A stretch of 64,000 bases of DNA from Sporosarcina oncorhynchi. GTDB lineage: Bacteria > Bacillota > Bacilli > Bacillales_A > Planococcaceae. How positions within the stretch are numbered: position 1 is the first letter of the stretch; every line of letters begins with the position of its first letter. The notes under the pieces are model-generated. The model worked only from the letters and a program-made list of their open reading frames with translations, had not been told where the DNA came from and ran no database searches. Positions 44,156 to 52,607 of this stretch are shown here, one piece after another. The position numbers and the translations under genes were made by a program. The stretch is from assembly GCF_033304615.1 (NCBI RefSeq), contig NZ_CP129118.1:1670001-1734000 (forward strand), in the 5' to 3' direction.

Positions 44156-44794
44156 TTGACAATAAGATATCCTAACGGAAAAAAATACGAACCCACACAA
44201 CATCCGATAGCCAGAAAGAAAACCAATCTTTCATTCAGTAACCGAGGGAAAGCATTGGAAGACGAGTTAAATGAATCCAATGAATATTATCTATCCAGAA
44301 GCATTGCTGTCATCCATAAAAAACCAGTTCCAGTTCAAATCGTACACGTCAAGTACCCCGCGCGTAGCGCAGCAGTTATTACAGAAGCTTATTTCAGATC
44401 ACCATCGACTACAGACTTCAACGGTATATGGAGAGGAAAATATATAGATTTTGAAGCAAAAGAAACGACTAGCCGCACTTCCTTTCCATTGAATAATATA
44501 CATGAACACCAAGTCGAGCACATGAAAAAGGTAACAGAACTTGACGGAATTGCTTTTCTTATTATAAAATTCACCGCATTGGAACGTTATTTTATCGTTC
44601 CATATGAATATTTCGAGGAAAAGTGGGATAGGAAAATAGCAGGTGGCCGTAAATCGATGACACTCACTGAAATCGAAGACATGTCAATCGAAATACAGGC
44701 AGGATTCAATCCACGGCTTGATTACTTGGCTGCTTTAGAACAACACTTGCAGTCGCCAATAAAAGAACGCATTGAAAGGCAGGAAAATGAATGA
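44156..44794 (+). CDS. recU: Holliday junction resolvase RecU
   Basis: 212 residues. Catalytic motifs are TTDFNGIWRGKYIDFEAKET (Asp, Glu, Lys of the nuclease core) and the conserved IRYPNGKKY N-terminus aligns with B. subtilis RecU. The start is TTG at 44156 with GAGGTG six bases upstream; the open frame extends to 44090. TGGTATGAT just upstream is an extended -10. It overlaps ponA by four bases (ATGA), the conserved recU-ponA pair. Confidence 0.95.
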   Translation: MTIRYPNGKKYEPTQHPIARKKTNLSFSNRGKALEDELNESNEYYLSRSIAVIHKKPVPVQIVHVKYPARSAAVITEAYFRSPSTTDFNGIWRGKYIDFEAKETTSRTSFPLNNIHEHQVEHMKKVTELDGIAFLIIKFTALERYFIVPYEYFEEKWDRKIAGGRKSMTLTEIEDMSIEIQAGFNPRLDYLAALEQHLQSPIKERIERQENE

Positions 44795-47451
44795 GTGACC
44801 AGATGAATTCGCGGGCAGCTCGCCGTCAACAGATGGAAAATGAGCGTAAGCACGGGAGTAAGAAAAAACCTAAAAAGAACAACAAAATGATTATAAAGAA
44901 AATATTGCTCGGGATAGTTGCGCTAGGTTTAGCAATTTTAGTAGGTGGCGCAGGCTTGTTTGCATTTTACGCAAGCAGTGCCCCTGATCTTGACGAGAAA
45001 TTGTTAAAAGATCCACTAACATCAAATTTTGCAGACATGAATGGCGACATATTCATGAAATTCGGCCAAGAGAAAAGAGAGTTCGTTCCCTACGAAGATA
45101 TTCCTGAAGAAATGCGGGATGCGATACTGGCAACTGAAGATGTTCGGTTCTTCAAACACCACGGAATGGATTTCTGGAGACTTGGTGGTGCAGTTATTGC
45201 AAACTTCCGTAGTGGATTCGGTTCACAAGGTGCTTCCACACTGACCCAACAAGTCATCAAGAACTCTTTCCTTTCGGATCAGAAAACATTGAAAAGGAAA
45301 GCGCAGGAAGCGTGGCTAGCTTTTAAACTTGAAAGGGAATACAAAAAAGAAGAAATCTTTGAGATGTATTTCAACAAAATTCTTATGGGTGGATTAGTGC
45401 ACGGTTTCGGGACCGCTGCGGATAGTTTCTACGGCAAGCGTCTGGATGAACTCGAACTTCACGAAATGGCAATGTTGGCAGGTTTGCCACAGTCGCCTAA
45501 TGGTTATAATCCATTCAAAAATCCGGAACGAGCTGAAAAACGCAGAAATATTGTGCTCGGTCTTATGTACAAACATGATAAAATTACAAAAGAAGAGATG
45601 GAAGCGGCAATAGCAATCCCGGTAACGCAGACACTTCTTCCTGAAGATCAGCGTAAAGACACTCAAAACTCGAAATACCTTGCATATGTAGATATCGTAT
45701 TAGATGAATTGGAAGCAGCAGGTATGACGGATCTTCTGTCCGAAGGGGTGACCATTCAAACAGCTCTAGATCCGAAAGCGCAGCAATCTGTGGAAAATGC
45801 AATCAATACTGCTACTTATGAGTCTGAAGAGATGCAAGCTGGAATGACGGTATTGAATACGAAAACAGGTGAAATTGTTGCGATAGGCGGCGGAAGGAAT
45901 TATAGCGGTAGAAACTTGAACTTTGCATCAGGTGATAACCAGAGGCAACCCGGTTCGGTTATTAAGCCCATTCTTTCTTATGGTCCTATTATCGAAAATG
46001 AAAGTTGGTCAACAGGTCAAATCGTTGTCGATGAGCCATATAAATACAAAGGTACTGATGTTTCAATCCAGAACGTGGATGGCAAATATCATGGTGCGAT
46101 GACAATCCGCGAGGCGTTATATAAATCGCGGAATATACCTGCAGTAAAAGTATTTGAAGAATCGGGAACAAAAAAAGCTAGTGCATTCGCAAATAAACTT
46201 GGCTTTAACTACGAAAAAATGGATTCCTCCAACTCGCTTGGTGGAGGCACATATGAGGTTTCAACTATGCAAATGGCTGGTGCATACGCAGCTTTCGGTA
46301 ATGGTGGAATTTACACAAAACCACACGCTGTAAAAAAAGTCATTTTACGTGACGGAAAAACGGAACGAGGTCTTACTCCTGACCCCGTAGCAGCCATGAA
46401 AGATTCAACTGCTTATATGATTACGGATATCCTGCGCGATGTCATTTCAATGGGGACTGGCAAAACAGCCAATGTTCAAGGATTGGATATGGCAGGTAAA
46501 ACAGGGACAACAAACTATTCATCCGACCAAAAGCAGAAATACAATCTAAAAAATACTGACGTCCCTGATAGCTGGTTCACCGGTTATACGACAGAATACA
46601 CAATTTCCGTCTGGGGAGGTTACAAAGACTATGCGACACCAATACGATCAACCGGAGAAGGTGGTCGTGCAGTTCCTCAAACATTATTCCGAACAGTAAT
46701 GACGGAATTAGTCGCCGGGAAAACGACTCCTCACTTCAAACAACCGAGTTCGGTTGAAGAAACTAGAATTATCAAAGGATCGAATCCAATCGTTTTAGCA
46801 GGTAATACAATACCTGACGATATGACTAGCAAAGAATTGTTTGTACGTGGCACACTTCCGACTGAAGTTGAAGAAATAGAAGTGCTTACGGAGATTGAAG
46901 CTCCTACTGGTCTTTCAGCGAACTACGATGAAGGCAGTCAATCGATTTCGTTGCAATGGAGCCATAACGCACCTGATGAAGAGCTATTTGATGGTCAAGT
47001 GCAATTTGATGTATTTGTTGCAGTAGATGGCAGTGAAGAGCAAAAAATGACGTCTACTGAAGAAAACTCTGTCACGTTTTCGGGAGCTGAGCCAGGTCGA
47101 ACGTACGTCTTCCGAGTAATTGCACGTGCGGGTGATTTGGAGAGTAGCCCGGCATCCACTTCCCTTCTCATTGAAGAGCAGATTGAAGAACCTGAAATAG
47201 ATGAAGAAGAGTTCGAAGAAGATCAAAATGATGATCAGAATGAGAACAACAACAACAATGGGAATAACGGCAACAACAATAATAATGGAAACAACGGTAA
47301 CAACGGAAATAACAATGATGGCGGTAGTGGAAACAATAATGGTTCCTCCGATGGGTCAAGCGGAAATGATGGCTCAAATCCTGGAACTGGCGGTAGTGAA
47401 CCTGGAGCCGGCGGGAACACTGGTGGAACCGATGATAGTGGCGATGAATAA
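44791..47451 (+). CDS. ponA: class A penicillin-binding protein 1
   Basis: 886 residues: a basic cytosolic N-terminus, one membrane helix (about 36-58), a GT51 glycosyltransferase (ATEDVRFFKHHGMD, GASTLTQQ), a transpeptidase (SxxK in PGSVIKP, SRN, KTGTTN), an FN3-like domain at about 710-790, and a low-complexity tail rich in Asn/Gly/Asp. It polymerises and crosslinks peptidoglycan. Coupled to recU. The Asn-rich tail is encoded by AAC/AAT-rich DNA prone to slippage. Confidence 0.96.
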   Translation: MSDQMNSRAARRQQMENERKHGSKKKPKKNNKMIIKKILLGIVALGLAILVGGAGLFAFYASSAPDLDEKLLKDPLTSNFADMNGDIFMKFGQEKREFVPYEDIPEEMRDAILATEDVRFFKHHGMDFWRLGGAVIANFRSGFGSQGASTLTQQVIKNSFLSDQKTLKRKAQEAWLAFKLEREYKKEEIFEMYFNKILMGGLVHGFGTAADSFYGKRLDELELHEMAMLAGLPQSPNGYNPFKNPERAEKRRNIVLGLMYKHDKITKEEMEAAIAIPVTQTLLPEDQRKDTQNSKYLAYVDIVLDELEAAGMTDLLSEGVTIQTALDPKAQQSVENAINTATYESEEMQAGMTVLNTKTGEIVAIGGGRNYSGRNLNFASGDNQRQPGSVIKPILSYGPIIENESWSTGQIVVDEPYKYKGTDVSIQNVDGKYHGAMTIREALYKSRNIPAVKVFEESGTKKASAFANKLGFNYEKMDSSNSLGGGTYEVSTMQMAGAYAAFGNGGIYTKPHAVKKVILRDGKTERGLTPDPVAAMKDSTAYMITDILRDVISMGTGKTANVQGLDMAGKTGTTNYSSDQKQKYNLKNTDVPDSWFTGYTTEYTISVWGGYKDYATPIRSTGEGGRAVPQTLFRTVMTELVAGKTTPHFKQPSSVEETRIIKGSNPIVLAGNTIPDDMTSKELFVRGTLPTEVEEIEVLTEIEAPTGLSANYDEGSQSISLQWSHNAPDEELFDGQVQFDVFVAVDGSEEQKMTSTEENSVTFSGAEPGRTYVFRVIARAGDLESSPASTSLLIEEQIEEPEIDEEEFEEDQNDDQNENNNNNGNNGNNNNNGNNGNNGNNNDGGSGNNNGSSDGSSGNDGSNPGTGGSEPGAGGNTGGTDDSGDE

Positions 47452-47465
47452 ATCGCCATGGCGAT

Positions 47466-47503
47466 TAAAGCAGTTGGAATGCATGCATTCCAACTGCTTT
47501 TTT
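47466..47503 (+). terminator. recU-ponA terminator
   Basis: A perfect 34-bp palindrome centred on GCATGC (47467-47500) followed by a T-run. Confidence 0.9.
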
Positions 47504-47532
47504 ATATGTCTTTAAGGTAAATTGTACAAAGA

Positions 47533-47573
47533 AAAAGACTACGGATTTATCTTAAAAAAACCCGTAGTCTTAC
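47533..47573 (-). terminator. terminator of the dnaD-nth-ypoC group
   Basis: AAGACTACGG/CCGTAGTCTT arms, ending on the minus strand in TTTTTCTTT. Confidence 0.85.
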
Positions 47574-47579
47574 AATAAA

Positions 47580-47921
47580 TTATCGATGAATCCTAGCCAG
47601 TTGACTAGCTGCTTTCTTCATCGCTTCTGAAAACAAGGCGTCCAATTGGATAAATGCGAATCTTCCCGACATCTTTTCTTCGATAAACCGCAAACGTTCT
47701 TTAGCGTTCAACGGTCTAATATCCATCCCTTCATCATCGGAAGTAGCCACATCTCTTGTAAACGTGCTTATAAATGAATGATAGAGCCCAATTGCTTCCC
47801 TCATCAAATCGGATTTTTTTTGATTTTCCTCAGAAAAAGCAATCGCGAGCTTCCCTTTCAACACAATCCAGTCATTCTGGAATGATTCAAGATTTTCTCT
47901 AGATGGATGAAATGACATCAT
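47580..47921 (-). CDS. ypoC: YpoC-like protein
   Basis: 113 residues, mostly helical, with no recognisable catalytic motif; function unknown. It is assigned from its position directly after nth and its size. ATG at 47921 overlaps the nth stop as ATGA; the open frame reaches 47984 but would overlap nth further. The segment LNAKERLRFIEEKMSGRFAF is the most family-like. Confidence 0.75.
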   Translation of the reverse strand: MMSFHPSRENLESFQNDWIVLKGKLAIAFSEENQKKSDLMREAIGLYHSFISTFTRDVATSDDEGMDIRPLNAKERLRFIEEKMSGRFAFIQLDALFSEAMKKAASQLARIHR

Positions 47922-48568
47922 GCTAAAACTTTCATCCGCTTCTTCCCTTCCCTGCAAACAACAAGAAGTGGACATTCTCCGCAAGCGGGATTTTGTGCCT
48001 TACAATGATACCGTCCAAAGAAAATGAGCTGATGATGTGTATCCGTCCATCGTTCGATTGGTGTCCACCGCATAATCTTCTCTTCGACAACGAGTACTGA
48101 GTCTTTCCATCTATTCATGCCTAGACGTTTTGCCACTCTCTCAACATGCGTATCCACTGCCAAAGCAGGAATATTAAACGCATTGGAAACTACCACATTT
48201 GCAGTTTTCCTCCCTACGCCTGGAAATGTTGTGAGTACATCTCTGTCAGCTGGTACCTCTCCGTTAAACTGATCAATAAGCATGGCGCTTAAAGCCTGTA
48301 TGTTTTTAGCTTTATTTCGGTATAGTCCGATTGATCGGATGTCCATCTGCAATTCTTCTATATCAACGGACAGATAGTCCTCAGGTTTTTTATATTTAGT
48401 AAAAAGTTCTGCAGTTACCCGATTCACTAAAACGTCCGTGCATTGTGCTGAAAGCAATGTAGCAATCAGTAGCTCAAAAGCATTGTCATGAACTAATTCA
48501 CAATGTGCATCCGGAAACATTTTTCCAATCTCGTCTAGACAGAATTCCCATTGTTTTTTTGTCAACAA
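47918..48568 (-). CDS. nth: endonuclease III (DNA glycosylase/AP lyase)
   Basis: 216 residues. Helix-hairpin-helix TFPGVGRKTANVV contains the catalytic Lys; the catalytic Asp is in AVDTHVERVAKRL. A C-x6-C-x2-C-x5-C [4Fe-4S] motif ends the domain (CKAQNPACGECPLLVVC). It removes oxidised pyrimidines. The start codon is TTG (48568 or the next, 48565) after AGGGTGA. Confidence 0.96.
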   Translation of the reverse strand: MLTKKQWEFCLDEIGKMFPDAHCELVHDNAFELLIATLLSAQCTDVLVNRVTAELFTKYKKPEDYLSVDIEELQMDIRSIGLYRNKAKNIQALSAMLIDQFNGEVPADRDVLTTFPGVGRKTANVVVSNAFNIPALAVDTHVERVAKRLGMNRWKDSVLVVEEKIMRWTPIERWTDTHHQLIFFGRYHCKAQNPACGECPLLVVCREGKKRMKVLA

Positions 48569-48579
48569 CCTATATCACC

Positions 48580-49287
48580 CTATTCCCGTTCTTCAAGCCA
48601 ATTGTAGAATGGTACTTTCTTTACTGTTTTTTGTTCCTTTTGCATTGGCCGTATAATCGCCGTCCTAAACGTTTTAGTCTGATTTTCAACATCTGCCAAT
48701 GTCTTTACATTCTTTTTCTTCCATTCGAAAAGTATTCTGTCAATATACCGTAAACTCAGTTTCTGCGCTAAGACTGCTTCTTTTAATGCTGCCGTAATAA
48801 TTTGTGCAGTGTGACCGTCTTCATCAAGCCACATCGTAATCGTTTCGCACTCCATAGGAGATAACAAACGTCCGAATTCCTGTTCGAAAAGCGTGAAAAT
48901 CTCTCCTTCGTCAGCTTTAACAACTTGTTCCGCCTCGGCTGTTTTTTCAGAAACAAGGAGATTGATAAGTCGATTCCATAACGGTTGAAGTGAAAAATGT
49001 TCGAATAATACGCCGTTTTCATCCTGGCCCTGATGTATTTCCAACAATCCTCGTTGCATAAATCGCTGCAGAATCGTAGAAATTTGATTGAGATCGAGGT
49101 GCATACGTGCTTCTAAATCAGAAGGTGTAGGAAACTTAGAACCTTCTGCTTGGAATGAAATCATATGCATGATTAACATGGCTTCGACATCTTTAATGTC
49201 TAACGTTTTGTAATGCTGAAAAAAAAGTTGGGGAATGGTTACATTTCCCCGCTCGATCCACAACTGGAGCCGTTCATCTTGTTGCAT
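48580..49287 (-). CDS. dnaD: primosomal replication protein DnaD
   Basis: 235 residues with an N-terminal winged-helix domain (TIPQLFFQHYKTLDIKDVEAM, PTPSDLEARM) and a C-terminal DnaD domain ending in YIDRILFEWKKKNVKT and the FYNWLEE tail. DnaD remodels oriC and loads the helicase with DnaB and DnaI. ATG at 49287 has GAGGTG six bases upstream. nth follows after 11 bases. Confidence 0.96.
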   Translation of the reverse strand: MQQDERLQLWIERGNVTIPQLFFQHYKTLDIKDVEAMLIMHMISFQAEGSKFPTPSDLEARMHLDLNQISTILQRFMQRGLLEIHQGQDENGVLFEHFSLQPLWNRLINLLVSEKTAEAEQVVKADEGEIFTLFEQEFGRLLSPMECETITMWLDEDGHTAQIITAALKEAVLAQKLSLRYIDRILFEWKKKNVKTLADVENQTKTFRTAIIRPMQKEQKTVKKVPFYNWLEERE

Positions 49288-49452
49288 GCCGAACACCTCA
49301 TTCTAGTAGATGATTACTCCATATTATCGCATCCAAGCGATAAAGTTTGGTTCAGTTACGAAAAAACCGGGCAGAAGAAAAAACCACATCTTCGGCGCCG
49401 GCAATTTCTTGTACTAAAAAATATACTTACATCTGCTAAACTTTGTTGACTA

Positions 49453-50748
49453 TTAAGGATATAGACGATTCAGTAAGCGTGGGAATGGAATGGATTCGCG
49501 AACGTGTTCCGCTCCTGAAATCCAGGCGACAGTCCGTTCAAGTCCCAGACCGAAACCGGAGTGTGGAACCGCTCCGTATTTGCTGAGATCCAAATACCAT
49601 TCATAAGCAGATTCATCCAGATTATGTTCATTAATACGCTGTTTCATTAATTCATAATCGTAAATACGCTCTGAACCACCTATAATTTCACCGTACCCTT
49701 CAGGTGCAATCAAATCCGCGCATAATACAACATCATCGCGCTCCGGGTGGGGTTGCATATAGAAAGGCTTGATGCCAATCGGATAATGTGTGATAAACAC
49801 AGGCATATCATACTTTTCAGCAATTGCCGTTTCATGTGGTGCACCAAAGTCGTCTCCCCATACAATATCATCAAAGCCTTCCTCATGAAGGAATTTGATG
49901 GCCTCATCATACGTAATTCTAGGGAATGGAGCTTTGATCTTTTCAAGTTTCGAAATGTCACGACCGAGTCTTTCCAATTCCAACGGACAATTCTTTAGTA
50001 CAGATTGAACTAGATGTGCCACGAATTGTTCTTGCACTTCAAGGCTCTCTGCATGTTCGACGAAGGCCATTTCAGGCTCGATCATCCAGAATTCAATCAA
50101 GTGTCTGCGTGTTTTAGACTTTTCTGCACGGAAAGTCGGTCCAAATGAAAACACTTTTCCGAGAGCCATTGCTGCAGCCTCCATGTAAAGTTGACCAGAC
50201 TGTGACAAGTATGCATCTTCATCAAAATACTTCGTATGGAATAGTTCAGAAGTTCCTTCAGGTGAAGAACCTGTCAAAATAGGAGGATCGATTTTAACGA
50301 AACCGTTCGTATGGAAAAATTCATATGTAGCGCGGATGATTTCATCACGCACTTTCATAATTGCGTGCTGTTTACGAGAACGTAGCCATAAATGACGGTG
50401 ATCCATTAAAAACTCCGTACCATGCTCCTTCGGCGTAATTGGATAGTCGACAGCCTCTTTGATGACTTCGACGTCCTTTACTTGAAGTTCCACACCGAAT
50501 GATGAACGTTCATCTACAGTTACTTCTGCTGTTATATAAAGTGAGCTTTCCTGGTGGATAGCTTTCGCTTTCGCAAAAACATCCTCCCCAACTACTTCTT
50601 TAACGACGACGCCTTGAACGAATCCTGAGCCGTCTCTAAGTTGTAGGAATGCAATCTTTCCACTTGATCTTTTATTGGCCAACCAAGCTCCAATCCGCAC
50701 AGTTTCTCCGATATGATTGGGCATTTCGTGAATCATAATTGTTTTCAT
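49453..50748 (-). CDS. asnS: asparaginyl-tRNA synthetase
   Basis: 431-residue class IIb synthetase: N-terminal OB-fold anticodon domain (about 15-100), class II motifs [21 protein letters not shown] and [18 protein letters not shown] lies five bases before the ATG. It follows aspB as in B. subtilis. A 165-bp gap follows before dnaD, so dnaD probably has its own promoter. Confidence 0.97.
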   Translation of the reverse strand: MKTIMIHEMPNHIGETVRIGAWLANKRSSGKIAFLQLRDGSGFVQGVVVKEVVGEDVFAKAKAIHQESSLYITAEVTVDERSSFGVELQVKDVEVIKEAVDYPITPKEHGTEFLMDHRHLWLRSRKQHAIMKVRDEIIRATYEFFHTNGFVKIDPPILTGSSPEGTSELFHTKYFDEDAYLSQSGQLYMEAAAMALGKVFSFGPTFRAEKSKTRRHLIEFWMIEPEMAFVEHAESLEVQEQFVAHLVQSVLKNCPLELERLGRDISKLEKIKAPFPRITYDEAIKFLHEEGFDDIVWGDDFGAPHETAIAEKYDMPVFITHYPIGIKPFYMQPHPERDDVVLCADLIAPEGYGEIIGGSERIYDYELMKQRINEHNLDESAYEWYLDLSKYGAVPHSGFGLGLERTVAWISGAEHVRESIPFPRLLNRLYP

Positions 50749-50811
50749 AAGTTCCTCCGAGTCTAAGACATTTATTTGTTTGTATAGGGTATAAGTATTG
50801 GATAGGTGATT

Positions 50812-52005
50812 TCAGTCTTTCCAGTTTGCTTCTACAAAAGTCCGGATCCGTTTAACGGCTTCCTCAATCAGATCAATTGAGGTTGCATAGGATAAGCGAA
50901 TTGTGTCCGATGAACCGAAGCCTGATCCTGGAATGACTGCAACCTTCGCATCGGTCAATAAAGCGGCCGCAAATTCATCTACCGTTTTGAATCCTGTTTT
51001 TTCTACTGCTTCCGTAACGACCGGCAACAAGTAGAATGCTCCTTGCGGCTTTAATACTTTAAATCCGGGAATGGCGTCAAGTTGCGGATAGACACGCTCT
51101 AACCGTGATTCAAAATCTTGTCGCATCGTTTCAACTGCATCTTGTGAACCATTATAAGCTTCAATTGCCGCATATTGTGAAGTAGTTGTCGGATTCGATG
51201 TAGAATGACTTGCCAAATTCGTCATTGCGCTGACGATTTCCTTATCACCCGCAATATAGCCAATGCGCCACCCCGTCATCGAATGGGATTTCGAAACGCC
51301 GTTAATGATTAGCGTACGTGCTTTCGCATCGTCAGACAATTGGGCGATTGAAACATGCACTTCATCAGCATAAATTAATTTCTCATAAATTTCATCTGAG
51401 ATAATCCAAAGATCATATTCCTTACACACATCCGCGATTTGTTGAAGTTCCTCACGAGAATAGATCATACCTGAAGGGTTGCTTGGCGAGTTAATAATTA
51501 CCGCTTTTGTCTTATCTGTAACTGCGTCGCGTATTTGTTGAGCAGATACTTTGAATTGAGTATCAAACGAGCTTTCGACAAATACAGGTTCCCCTTCAGC
51601 CAATTTTACCTGTTCGGGATAGCTGACCCAGTAAGGCGTCGGGATAATAACCTCATCGCCAGGATTCAATATGACTTGGAAAAGTGTATAAAGTACATGC
51701 TTAGCACCAATACCAATCATAACTTCCTGTCGGGAATAAGCAAGTTGTTGGTCACGCTTCAGTTTATTGATAACTGAATCTTTCAAGTCAGGGAGCCCAC
51801 CCGATGGGGTATATTTTGTTTTGCCTTCAATCATCGACCGATAAGCAGCTTCAATAATATTGTCTGGCGTATTGTAATCAGGCTCGCCAGCTCCTAGACC
51901 AATGACATCGATTCCCGATTCTTTCATTTCTTTGGCTTTTGCCGTAATGGCAAGCGTTGTAGATGGAGTCAACGTGCTTACTCGTGCCGCTAAACTTGTT
52001 CTCAA
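50812..52005 (-). CDS. aspB: aspartate aminotransferase
   Basis: 397-residue fold-type I PLP enzyme of the Ib subgroup. The PLP lysine is in NGVSKSHSMTGWRIGYIAG and the substrate arginine in DTIRLSYATS. The start codon is TTG with GGGAG nine bases upstream; no suitable ATG exists. It interconverts aspartate and oxaloacetate. Position next to asnS and ypmB is conserved. Confidence 0.96.
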   Translation of the reverse strand: MRTSLAARVSTLTPSTTLAITAKAKEMKESGIDVIGLGAGEPDYNTPDNIIEAAYRSMIEGKTKYTPSGGLPDLKDSVINKLKRDQQLAYSRQEVMIGIGAKHVLYTLFQVILNPGDEVIIPTPYWVSYPEQVKLAEGEPVFVESSFDTQFKVSAQQIRDAVTDKTKAVIINSPSNPSGMIYSREELQQIADVCKEYDLWIISDEIYEKLIYADEVHVSIAQLSDDAKARTLIINGVSKSHSMTGWRIGYIAGDKEIVSAMTNLASHSTSNPTTTSQYAAIEAYNGSQDAVETMRQDFESRLERVYPQLDAIPGFKVLKPQGAFYLLPVVTEAVEKTGFKTVDEFAAALLTDAKVAVIPGSGFGSSDTIRLSYATSIDLIEEAVKRIRTFVEANWKD

Positions 52006-52059
52006 CTAAAATCGCTCCCTTTTGTACGCATAGTAGTGAGCAGGAATGCTCAAAAGAAG

Positions 52060-52539
52060 TTACAAATTCAAAATCCTCTTCCACCATTCGCCACTTTCAA
52101 AAAATACATAGACATAATTCAATTTGCCATTTTCACTTTTAAATGCCACTTCCCAAACGGGAACATCCTCTTCTAACCCGAGTTTCACATGGATAATTTT
52201 TTCCACTTTCAATTCAGATCGGACTGTTTTAATCGCAACATCGGAGGTGACACCATCACTTATTGCCACTTCATCAAGCATTTCACCTGTTTTTTCATCG
52301 ATAAAGACTGCTTTTTCGATGTCTTCTTCATCGATGCCGTAAACGATGACCATTGCCTTCGTTCCGTTGTAAACTTCGGAATGATTGACAACTTTCAATT
52401 GTCCGTTTGCTAGAACATCGGCTTCAGCTTTGTCCGTCACGGCTGAAAATGGTTTGTTCGCATTATAAAAAACGAGGACAGTGATGACAAGCGTCAGAGC
52501 AAGAAGAAAAGCCGCAATAAATTTTATCCAATTCATCAT
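52060..52539 (-). CDS. ypmB: YpmB family membrane-anchored protein
   Basis: 159 residues: an N-terminal membrane helix (FIAAFLLALTLVITVLVFY) then two PepSY-like repeats (DUF5590), exported. Function unknown. AGGAAG lies nine bases before the ATG. B. subtilis has ypmA between dinG and ypmB; here only 68 bp separate them, so ypmA is absent. Confidence 0.88.
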   Translation of the reverse strand: MMNWIKFIAAFLLALTLVITVLVFYNANKPFSAVTDKAEADVLANGQLKVVNHSEVYNGTKAMVIVYGIDEEDIEKAVFIDEKTGEMLDEVAISDGVTSDVAIKTVRSELKVEKIIHVKLGLEEDVPVWEVAFKSENGKLNYVYVFFESGEWWKRILNL

Positions 52540-52607
52540 TTGGCATCACTTCCTAAAACACGAAACGACAATTCTTTAAACTGTCCATCCCGCTTTCTTT
52601 TGGGTTC

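Noticed and set aside
47246-47345. AAC/AAT-rich repeats as a possible repeat array or CRISPR
   Set aside because: The repeats are codons of the Asn-rich ponA tail, without spacers or palindromic repeats.
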